Of a stretch of DNA of 6,278 nucleotides, positions 1-5,259 are shown piece after piece (the first letter of the stretch is position 1; every line of letters starts with the position of its first letter). The DNA is from JAIRTY01 sp050257395 (GTDB lineage Bacteria; Actinomycetota; Actinomycetes; Streptosporangiales; Streptosporangiaceae): NCBI GenBank assembly GCA_050257395.1, contig JBLMWU010000281.1, positions 1-6,278 on the forward strand, given 5' to 3'. The notes under the pieces were generated by a model that did no database searches, had not been told where the DNA came from, and saw only the letters and a program-made list of their open reading frames with translations. The position numbers and the translations under genes are program-made.

Positions 1-504
1 CGCGAGGAACTGCTGGAACAGCACTGGTCCTACATGGACCGGTACCAGGCGGAGATGATCGCGCGCGGCCCGACCCTCGCCGGCGACGGTGACACGCCCA
101 CCGGCAGCGTGCACATCGTCGGCCTGCCCGATCCCGCTGCCGCCCGCGCGTTCGCCTTTGACGAGCCCAACTACCAGGCCGGTGTGTACCGGGACGTGCT
201 GCTGCGCCGGTGGCGCAACCTGCTGGGGCGCACCATGTGGGAGTTCCCGGGCGGCCGGGCCGGCGGTCACCGGTACCTGGTGCTCGGCCTCGGCGCCGGG
301 CCAGCCGCCGACCTCGCCGTGCCGCCCGCCCGGGACGGGCTGATCGCGTACGGCCCGCTGCTGTCCGACGACGCCGCGGCCTGGCTGGGAACCGCGGCGC
401 TGATCCGGGCGCGGGACCCGGACGCCGCACGTGCCGTCCTGACCCCGGGCCGCTACGCCGGCATCGAGGTGCACAACTGGCAGTTCGGCGGGCGGCCGTC
501 ATGA
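1..504 (+). CDS. YciI-family protein with two tandem YCII domains (5' end outside window)
   Basis: The reading frame is open from the first base of the window to a TGA at 502-504, giving 167 visible residues. An internal ATG at 34 is not the likely start, because the residues before it (REELLEQHWSY) already belong to the fold, including the His of 'QHW' (residue 8) that corresponds to the conserved His of YciI-like proteins. Visible residues about 1-72 form a YCII domain, with 'ARGPTL' followed by 'TGSVHIVGLPDPAAARAFAF'. Residues about 92-161 look like a second copy, with 'YLVLGL', 'IAYGPLLSDD', 'LGTAALIRARDPDAARAVL' and 'IEVHNWQF'. The second copy shows no His equivalent to His8. YCII domains are small ferredoxin-like alpha/beta folds; most have no proven reaction, and some relatives are dehydrochlorinase-like or act in sigma-factor-linked operons. 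Family assignment is confident and cellular role is unknown. No signal peptide or membrane segment is visible in this part. It converges with the small minus-strand gene at 567-827. Confidence 0.88.
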   Translation, partial: REELLEQHWSYMDRYQAEMIARGPTLAGDGDTPTGSVHIVGLPDPAAARAFAFDEPNYQAGVYRDVLLRRWRNLLGRTMWEFPGGRAGGHRYLVLGLGAGPAADLAVPPARDGLIAYGPLLSDDAAAWLGTAALIRARDPDAARAVLTPGRYAGIEVHNWQFGGRPS

Positions 505-566
505 CCCGTGACGTCGCTATCGCACCGTTGCCCGGATGACGTGTGCCATCTCGTTCCCCATCTTCG

Positions 567-827
567 TCACCGCCCAGGCTGGGCGAGCCGTTCCCGGCCG
601 GGCACCCGGCTGGAGTCTGGCCTGTGAGCTGAGGTGAGGAGTGCGATCGGGCCATTGAAGAAGTGCCCGAGCGGGCAGCGGATCTTTGCCGATTCGGCCA
701 GGCCGCCGGTGGAGCGCGCAACGTATGTGTACTCCACCTCCGCAGGCAGAAGGCATCGCTGCGTCCCGTCATCATCCAGGTAGGCCGGGCAATTCATAAA
801 GCGCACAGCCGGGATTTCGCGGTTCAT
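567..827 (-). CDS. Small Cys/His-containing hypothetical protein, possible metal-binding ribbon
   Basis: This is an 86-residue protein starting MNREIPAVRFMNCPAY. Its ATG at 827-825 is preceded by GGGGAG with a 6-nt spacer, which supports the start. Three cysteines and a histidine are placed as in small metal-binding ribbons: Cys13 (in 'NCPAYL'), Cys25 ('QRCLLPAEVEY'), Cys51 and His55 ('IRCPLGHFFNGP'). The ordered core is about residues 5-65. The last 20 residues are Arg/Pro/Gly-rich and probably disordered. No signal peptide or membrane helix is seen, so it is probably cytoplasmic. I recall similar short 'CPxGHxF' proteins as uncharacterised actinobacterial hypotheticals, but know no tested function. 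It lies 86 bp downstream of the LuxR-type regulator on the same strand, so it may share its transcript or have its own promoter. Zinc binding is inferred from residue spacing only; a fourth Cys is absent, so the site would be CCCH or incomplete. Confidence 0.72.
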   Translation of the reverse strand: MNREIPAVRFMNCPAYLDDDGTQRCLLPAEVEYTYVARSTGGLAESAKIRCPLGHFFNGPIALLTSAHRPDSSRVPGRERLAQPGR

Positions 828-833
828 GGTGTG

Positions 834-839
834 CTCCCC
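834..839 (-). promoter_or_regulatory. Ribosome-binding site of the small Cys/His protein gene
   Basis: Read on the minus strand, GGGGAG is followed by CACACC and then the ATG at 827. This SD match with a 6-nt spacer is the main reason for accepting the short gene as real and for choosing this start. Confidence 0.7.
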
Positions 840-913
840 GTGGTCGCGGACCTGAGAGCACCACGATCACGCGTGCGGCCGGTGACAACATCGGCCAGAT
901 GGCAGAGAAGGCG

Positions 914-3646
914 TCAGTCCAGCCCGTGCCTGATGGCAGCCGCGGCCAGTTCGGCCCGGGTGCGCACGCCCAGTTTCGCGAACACGTGCTCCAGATGGGT
1001 CTTCACGGTCCCGCGCGAGATGAACAGCCGCTCGCCGATCGCGGGGTTGGTCAGCCCGGCCGCGGCCAGCCGCACCACTTCCAGTTCGGTCGGGGTGAGG
1101 CTTTCCCAGCCGAAGGACGGGCGCCGCCGTTCGCCGCGGGCCCGCCGCGCATAGGCGACGGCAGCGGGCCCGTCCAGCCGCTGGCCTTCCGCTGCGGCGC
1201 GGGGGAAGTCATCCCCCAGCCCGGCCGCGGCGCGGGCGCGGTCCCGTTCGGCCTCGCCGTCGAGCCAGCACCGCTGGCCCATGCGCTCGTGCAGGAGCGC
1301 CGCCGCGGACAGCAGCCGGGCGCCCTCCGCGAAGCTGCCGGAGTCAACGGCAAACCCGCCGAGAAGCTCCAGCGCGTCGGGCACCTCGGCCCATAGCCCG
1401 GCGTCCACGATCTCGGCCAGACCCGCGTGCGCCTGCTGCTCGGCGGCCAGGCCATCGGAGCGGTCCAGCCGGGCCAGGAACACGCGGCATGCCCCGGCCA
1501 GTGCCGAGCCGAGTTGCTCGCACCCGGCCAGCGACCGCTCGGCCGCGGCCCGGGCCCCGGGGCGGTCGCCGGCGCGCAGGGCGAGAGTGGCGCCGAGCAG
1601 GATCATCCGGGCGCCGTCGGGCGGATCGTTGCCGGCCAGCAGAAACTCGCCGAGCGAACACAGAGCGGCCGTTGCGTGATCTACGTCGGTAGCGACCAGC
1701 CGGAGTGCGTCGATCACCGTCGCGCCGGCCTCTCCCAGCGGGCGGCCGGGGCGGTCCATCCCGGCCGTGATCTCCTGCAGCTCAGGCACGTTGCCGCGGG
1801 ACAGCTCCACCACGGCCCAGCATGAGCAGCCCCAGATCTCGACAGCGGGATCGCCGACGCGGCGGGCGATGCCGATGCCCTCCCGCAGTTCCCCGACGGC
1901 GTCCGCAAGCTCGCCGGTATCCGCTTGCGCGGTGCCGATCGCGATGTGCTGCCACGCCTGCTGGAACGCGTAGCCCATCTCGTCGGCCATCGCCCCGGAC
2001 CGCGCCAGCAGCTCCCCTGCCAGGGCCGGACGATGCTGCATTAGGTGGCTGAATCCGAGGAACTGCAGGCTGTCCGCCTCGGCCCAGCGGTCGCTGCTGG
2101 CCCTGGCGAGCTCCAGGCTCGATTCGAACAGCGGGCGGCTCGCACCGGGGTCTACCAGGAACGTGGCTGCGGCGAGCACGTGCAGGCAGCGTCCCTGGGT
2201 GGCCTCATCCCCGGCCTCCCGCGCTTCCCCGAGCGCGGTTTCCGCCTCGGCGGCCGCGGGGTCGAGGTCGAAGGAGTAGAAGCGGTCATAGGCACCGGCC
2301 CACCGCGCGCGGGCCCGCAGCGCCAGCGGTGCGGCCGGGTCCCCTGCCAGCACCCGCAAGCTGCGGTCCGCGCCCTCGGTCGGGTAACCACGCTGGGGCC
2401 AGAAGAACGCGAGGGCGATCATGAGGCGGAGGCCGTTGTGGTCCGGATCAGGTACCTCCGCCGCGTGATCGAGGGCGGCCCGGATGTTGGGCAGTTCTCC
2501 CTCGACCAGGTCGAGGCAGTCCGGCGCGGCCCGCTCGACGTCCTTTTCCAGCCGCCGGGCGAAATCCGCGGCCCAGGCCAGATGGTGACCCGCCACCGCC
2601 GCCGTCTCACCGGCCTCGGCTGCCCTCGCCCGCGCGTACTCGCGGATGGTCTCCAGCAGCCGGTAGCGTCCCGAATCGGCCAGCTGTACCAGTGATTTGT
2701 CCACGAGACGGCCGAGCAGATCGAGCACCTCCGCCGGGTCCAGCGGCGCGAACCCCACCACCTGCCGGGCCGCCTCCACCGTCCAGCCGCCAGCGAACAC
2801 GCCGAGGCGGCGGAGCAGCACGCGCTCGCGGGAGTCCAGCAGGTCGTAGGACCACTCCACGGACGCGAGCAGCGTGCGGTGCCGGGCAAGGCCGACGGGC
2901 GATCCCCGGGTGAGCAACCGGAACCGGTCATCCAGTTCGTCCACCAGGCGGTCGACCGGGACGCCACCGGTGCGGGCCGCTGCCAGCTCCAGCGCCAGCG
3001 GAATCCCGTCTAGCCGGCGGCAGATCTGCGCCACCGCCGGCGTCACGGCCGCGGCCGGGCGCGCCTGGCTGGCGCGTTCCAGGAACAGCTGCACCGAGTC
3101 GAACCGGCCGAGCGTCGCGGCGTCGGCTGCTGGCGGCGGCACCGCCAGCGACGGCACCCGCCAGGTCGTCTCCCCTTCTGCGCCGAGGGGCTGCCGGCTG
3201 GTGGCGAGCACCCGGAGCAGCCCCGCACCCTGCAGAACCGCGGTGACGAACGCGGCGACACCTTCGACTATGTGTTCGCAGTTGTCCAGCAGCAGGAGCG
3301 CCGTGCTGCCGTCGAAGTAGTCGACGATGGCTTCCGTGTCACCCGCCTGGAGGTCGAGGGTGCGCGCGACCCTGTCGGCGACAAGGGCACCGTCGGCGAG
3401 CGACGCCAGTTCGACCCACCACACCCCGGCCGGGAAGCGGCCCGCCACCCGCGCTGCGAGCTGCCGGGCCAGCCTGGTCTTCCCGCAGCCGCCCGCGCCC
3501 GTGAAGGTCACCAGCCGCGAGCCGCCGAGCAGCCGCGCGCCGTGCTCGAGGTCGGCCGCCCGCCCCACGAACGAGCTCAGCTCGGCTGGCAGGTTGCTCG
3601 GCACCCCCAGCCGGGCGTGCCCGGCAGCTCGCCGGCCCGGCGGCAT
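914..3646 (-). CDS. LuxR-family transcriptional regulator with N-terminal NB-ARC-type ATPase
   Basis: This 910-residue cytoplasmic regulator appears complete. A short N-terminal stretch leads into 'NLPAELSSFVGR' (residues 18-29), the usual entry to this ATPase type. The Walker A motif GAGGCGKT is at 50-57, a Walker B motif LLLLDNCEH at 117-125, a sensor-like 'LATSRQPLG' at 147-155 and a GLPL-type motif 'GIPLALELAAAR' at 214-225. A winged-helix-like part follows ('RHRTLLASVEWSYDLL', from about 256). Residues about 350-800 are Ala/Leu/Glu-rich helical repeats resembling TPRs, a likely ligand- or partner-binding region. The last 66 residues (about 845-910) are a LuxR-type HTH: 'LTPTELEVVRLAAAG', then recognition-helix region 'SRGTVKTHLEHVFAKLGV'. 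The length fits large ATP-binding LuxR-type regulators, a group related in architecture to MalT and actinomycete LAL activators. An SD-like AGGGAGG about 7 nt upstream supports the ATG. It is divergent from the hydrolase gene across a 647-bp gap. Its target and inducer cannot be read from the sequence. Confidence 0.95.
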   Translation of the reverse strand: MPPGRRAAGHARLGVPSNLPAELSSFVGRAADLEHGARLLGGSRLVTFTGAGGCGKTRLARQLAARVAGRFPAGVWWVELASLADGALVADRVARTLDLQAGDTEAIVDYFDGSTALLLLDNCEHIVEGVAAFVTAVLQGAGLLRVLATSRQPLGAEGETTWRVPSLAVPPPAADAATLGRFDSVQLFLERASQARPAAAVTPAVAQICRRLDGIPLALELAAARTGGVPVDRLVDELDDRFRLLTRGSPVGLARHRTLLASVEWSYDLLDSRERVLLRRLGVFAGGWTVEAARQVVGFAPLDPAEVLDLLGRLVDKSLVQLADSGRYRLLETIREYARARAAEAGETAAVAGHHLAWAADFARRLEKDVERAAPDCLDLVEGELPNIRAALDHAAEVPDPDHNGLRLMIALAFFWPQRGYPTEGADRSLRVLAGDPAAPLALRARARWAGAYDRFYSFDLDPAAAEAETALGEAREAGDEATQGRCLHVLAAATFLVDPGASRPLFESSLELARASSDRWAEADSLQFLGFSHLMQHRPALAGELLARSGAMADEMGYAFQQAWQHIAIGTAQADTGELADAVGELREGIGIARRVGDPAVEIWGCSCWAVVELSRGNVPELQEITAGMDRPGRPLGEAGATVIDALRLVATDVDHATAALCSLGEFLLAGNDPPDGARMILLGATLALRAGDRPGARAAAERSLAGCEQLGSALAGACRVFLARLDRSDGLAAEQQAHAGLAEIVDAGLWAEVPDALELLGGFAVDSGSFAEGARLLSAAALLHERMGQRCWLDGEAERDRARAAAGLGDDFPRAAAEGQRLDGPAAVAYARRARGERRRPSFGWESLTPTELEVVRLAAAGLTNPAIGERLFISRGTVKTHLEHVFAKLGVRTRAELAAAAIRHGLD

Positions 3647-3650
3647 GTGG

Positions 3651-3660
3651 CCCCCTCCCT
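3651..3660 (-). promoter_or_regulatory. Ribosome-binding site of the LuxR-type regulator gene
   Basis: On the minus strand AGGGAGGGGG is followed by CCAC and the ATG at 3646. The purine run contains AGGGAGG about 7 nt from the start. It fixes the start codon upstream of the conserved 'NLPAELSSFVGR' block. Confidence 0.65.
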
Positions 3661-3771
3661 GACCGGAGGTCGTATCCGGGCCGCAACCGGCCAGGCGAAT
3701 GCCCCGGCTCTCTCACTATGCCCTGCGAAACCCCGGCACGGTGGATGAGGCGTGCGCGCCCGGCATCCTGA

Positions 3772-3945
3772 TCACGGCTGCACCTGCTGGCGGGTGTTGT
3801 GGAACGCCGTGACCCGCCAGCAGTGGCCGTCCTTGACCAGCACGAAGGTCTGCACAGATGCGTGGTCCGGGTCCGCGGCGCGCTGGCCCGCGGGCGTCAC
3901 CACCCCCGCGATGACCATGATCGCCACTTCGACCTGCTTGAGCCG
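3772..3945 (-). pseudogene. C-terminal remnant of a SnoaL-like (SgcJ/EcaC-type) gene
   Basis: On the minus strand 57 sense codons run from 3945 down to a TGA at 3774-3772. The residues look like the last third of the NTF2/SnoaL-like family often annotated 'SgcJ/EcaC family oxidoreductase' or DUF4440-like. 'VEVAIMVIAGVVTPAG' fits a core strand. 'DHASVQTFVLVKDG', then 'WRVTAFHNTRQQ', is the characteristic final strand pair and end. Full members have roughly 120-150 residues, so about the first 80 or more are missing. In the same frame a TGA stands at 3948-3946, preceded by 'GPDAVAAQ'. I could not follow family-like sequence further upstream in any minus frame. In-frame GTG (3927) and ATG (3918) codons exist, so a peptide of about 50 residues could be made, but it would lack most of the cone-shaped fold. 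Truncation is read directly from the sequence; family assignment is from motif recognition without a database search. Confidence 0.62.
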
Positions 3946-3971
3946 TCACTGGGCGGCTACGGCGTCAGGGC

Positions 3972-3998
3972 CTGAGTTCGCCCCGTTCACGGGCTCAG
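3972..3998 (+). repeat. Short inverted repeat (CTGAG...CTCAG hairpin)
   Basis: CTGAGTTCG at 3972-3980 can pair with CGGGCTCAG at 3990-3998, giving 9 pairs of which two are G-U, around a 9-nt loop. The G-U pairs form only in plus-strand RNA; the minus-strand copy would have two A-C mismatches. It touches the start of the larger inverted repeat that follows. It has no T tract. Confidence 0.35.
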
Positions 3999-4046
3999 CT
4001 CAGCCTGCCTGGGCGCGCCAATTCGGGCTCGCCCGGGCAGGTGAGC
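3998..4046. repeat. Long imperfect inverted repeat, 17 pairs with a 14-nt loop
   Basis: The left arm is GCTCA (3998-4002), an unpaired G at 4003, then CCTGCCTGGGCG (4004-4015). The right arm is CGCCCGGGCAGG (4030-4041) followed by TGAGC (4042-4046). In plus-strand RNA this gives 17 pairs with one single-base bulge and one G-U pair (T4010 with G4035). It sits about 250 bp upstream of the hydrolase start and about 50 bp from the broken end of the SnoaL-like remnant. It could be a terminator without a T tract between divergent units, a protein-binding palindrome, or a structured leader. The pairing was read by eye and no folding energy was computed. Confidence 0.6.
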
Positions 4047-4064
4047 GGCTGGAGCGCACGCGGC

Positions 4065-4098
4065 GGGGGCCGCGGGGGCAGCCGGCGCGGGGGGTGGG
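4065..4098 (+). other. G-run tract, possible relaxed G-quadruplex
   Basis: Four G runs lie on the plus strand: 4065-4069, 4074-4078, 4089-4094 and 4096-4098, with loops of 4, 10 and 1 nt. The 10-nt loop breaks the strict 1-7 nt rule, so this is a relaxed match only. The base composition of the genome makes such runs more likely by chance. Confidence 0.3.
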
Positions 4099-4165
4099 AT
4101 GCGTGGTGCTGGTGTGGCGTGGGTACAAATGCGGGGGTAACGATCGTGGAGGCGTGCAGCGGGGG

Positions 4166-4232
4166 CGGCAGGCAGCCACCAGGGCGGGGTGCCTGGTCCT
4201 GGCGGAATCGGCCGGCCGGGTGGCTGCTGCCG
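4166..4232. repeat. Long imperfect inverted repeat upstream of the hydrolase
   Basis: GGCA (4167-4170), a bulged G at 4171 and GCAGCCACC (4172-4180) pair with GGTGGCTGC (4219-4227) and TGCC (4228-4231). An added C4166-G4232 pair makes 14 pairs and one bulge. The 38-nt loop holds the right arm of a smaller hairpin, ACCAGG (4178-4183) with CCTGGT (4192-4197). That small hairpin uses the same ACC bases as the long stem, so the two cannot form fully together. The outer stem ends about 49 nt before the hydrolase ribosome-binding site. Pairing was read by eye. Confidence 0.5.
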
Positions 4233-4280
4233 GCGGTGCGCTGCGCGCTGTTCGCCCAGTCCATGCCCGAGCCTTCGCGA

Positions 4281-4292
4281 GAGGAGTACTCC
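4281..4292 (+). promoter_or_regulatory. Ribosome-binding site of the hydrolase, overlapping a perfect palindrome
   Basis: GAGGAG at 4281-4286 lies 7 nt before the ATG at 4294 and decides the start over the in-frame ATGs further upstream. GGAGTACTCC (4283-4292) is a perfect 10-nt palindrome that includes most of the SD and ends one base before the start codon. Confidence 0.75.
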
Positions 4293-4293
4293 C

Positions 4294-5259
4294 ATGACTG
4301 TCGCCAGCCCGATCGTCCTCGAGCCCGCGGCGCAGCAGGTCGCTGACGCGTTCTCCAAGCCGCCGTTCCTGTATGAGATGCAGCCGGCCGACGCCCGGAA
4401 GGTCCTGGCCGACGCGCAGTCCGGCCCGGTCGGGATGCCCTCTGTCGACGAGGAGTGGATCACGGTCCCGTCCCCCGCGGGGGACGTGCGGGTGCGCATC
4501 ATCAGGCCGCAGGGCGCGGCCGGCCTGCTGCCGGTCATCGTGTACATGCACGGCGGAGGCTGGATCCTCGGCAACGCAGGGACCCACGACCGGCTCGTGC
4601 GCGAGCTGGCCGTGGGCGCCCGCGCGGCCCTTGCGTTCGTGGAGTACCCGAACTCGCCGGAGGCCCGGTACCCGGCCGCGATCGAGCAGGGCTACGCCAC
4701 CGCCCAGTGGATCACCCGCAACGGGGCGTCCAAGGGCCTGGACGCCAGCCGCATGGCGGTGGCCGGCGAGTCGGTGGGCGGCAACATGGCCGCCGCGCTG
4801 GCACTGATGGCCAAGGAACGCGGCGACGTCACGTTCGTGCAGCAGTCCATGTACTACCCGGTCACCGACGCGGCGATGGACACCGCGTCCTATGAGCACT
4901 TCGCCACCGGCTACTACCTCACCCGCAAGGCGATGGAATGGTTCTGGGACGCCTACACCACTGACCCGGCCCAGCGCGCCGAGATCACCGCCTCCCCTAA
5001 CCAGGCCAGCACCGAGCAGGTGGCCGGGCTGCCGCCCGCCTTCCTGTGCGTTGACGAGGCAGATGTGCTGCGCGACGAGGGAGAGGCCTACGCCGCCAAG
5101 CTCCGCTCAGCCGGCGTCCCCGTCACAACAGTCCGCTACGACGGCACCATCCACGACTTCATGCTGCTCAATGCGCTCAGCCAGACCCGTGCCACCCGGG
5201 CGGCCATCGGCCAGGCCACCGCCTTCCTGCGCGCCGGTCTCGGAACCGGCCCCGGTTAG
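4294..5259 (+). CDS. Alpha/beta hydrolase, HSL-like (Abhydrolase_3) esterase/lipase group
   Basis: This complete 321-residue protein has no signal peptide or membrane segment, so it is probably cytoplasmic. The start ATG at 4294 has GAGGAG 7 nt upstream; the open frame reaches further 5', but those codons are Gly/Arg/Pro-rich and unlike the family. The oxyanion-hole motif HGGGW is at 86-90. The nucleophile elbow GESVGG at 158-163 has Ser160 as nucleophile. The acid is most likely Asp257 in 'DEADVLRDEGEAYA', and the base is His287 in 'GTIHDF'. Order and spacing match hormone-sensitive-lipase-type (family IV) carboxylesterases, which usually cleave short acyl esters; the substrate cannot be deduced. 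The elbow is GESVGG rather than the commoner GDSAGG. 'DEEWITVPSPAGDVRVRI' before the core is typical of a widespread bacterial subgroup. It is divergent from the LuxR-type regulator and converges with the ThDP enzyme gene, its TAG stop (5257-5259) interlocking with that gene's TAA. Confidence 0.94.
   Translation: MTVASPIVLEPAAQQVADAFSKPPFLYEMQPADARKVLADAQSGPVGMPSVDEEWITVPSPAGDVRVRIIRPQGAAGLLPVIVYMHGGGWILGNAGTHDRLVRELAVGARAALAFVEYPNSPEARYPAAIEQGYATAQWITRNGASKGLDASRMAVAGESVGGNMAAALALMAKERGDVTFVQQSMYYPVTDAAMDTASYEHFATGYYLTRKAMEWFWDAYTTDPAQRAEITASPNQASTEQVAGLPPAFLCVDEADVLRDEGEAYAAKLRSAGVPVTTVRYDGTIHDFMLLNALSQTRATRAAIGQATAFLRAGLGTGPG

Larger units (their letters stand above)
3946..4293. other. Gene-free interval upstream of the hydrolase, with inverted repeats and G-runs
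   Basis: No protein-coding stretch here looks like a known family on either strand. The open frames that cross it are GC-driven and give Arg/Pro/Gly-rich translations. It holds a hairpin at 3972-3998, a long inverted repeat at 3998-4046, a run of G tracts at 4065-4098, a second long inverted repeat at 4166-4232, and the hydrolase ribosome-binding site. The hydrolase promoter should lie here, but no convincing -35/-10 pair is visible. Confidence 0.6.

Noticed and set aside
517..756. Minus-strand open frame overlapping the small Cys/His gene
   Set aside because: It overlaps the 567-827 gene in another frame, lacks an SD as good as GGGGAG, and its residues look like a shadow translation.
883..888. 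TTGTCA on the minus strand as a -35 box for the small Cys/His gene
   Set aside because: No TAnnnT-like -10 is present at 16-18 nt spacing, so it does not make a convincing promoter.
877..896. GGCCG/CGGCC inverted repeat between the regulator and the small gene as a terminator
   Set aside because: It has only 5 pairs with a 10-nt loop and no T tract, which is expected by chance at this GC content.
2045..2695. Plus-strand open frame of 216 codons inside the regulator gene
   Set aside because: It is antisense to the helical-repeat part of the LuxR-type regulator, has no recognisable domain and no good SD; composition explains it.
3679..3692. GGCCG-CAAC-CGGCC hairpin upstream of the regulator start
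   Set aside because: It is a 5-pair GC stem in a high-GC region with no further support as an operator; chance is a sufficient explanation.
4124..4130. TACAAAT as a -10 box of the hydrolase, with palindrome ACGATCGT (4140-4147) just downstream
   Set aside because: There is no matching -35 element at the right distance and the hexamer lacks the final T in register; too weak to list as a promoter.
4189..4293. Upstream in-frame ATG as start of the hydrolase
   Set aside because: It adds 35 Gly/Pro/Cys/Arg-rich residues unlike the family and would read through the inverted repeat and the palindromic SD region. The ATG at 4294 has a proper SD.
3752..4297. Plus-strand open frame across the divergent interval
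   Set aside because: It is antisense to the SnoaL-like remnant and its translation is low-complexity Arg/Gly/Ala with no family likeness.
4000..4899. Long minus-strand open frame opposite the hydrolase
   Set aside because: Its translation is Arg/His/Pro-rich without family motifs and it lies antisense to a hydrolase with a readable catalytic triad. It is a GC-driven shadow frame.
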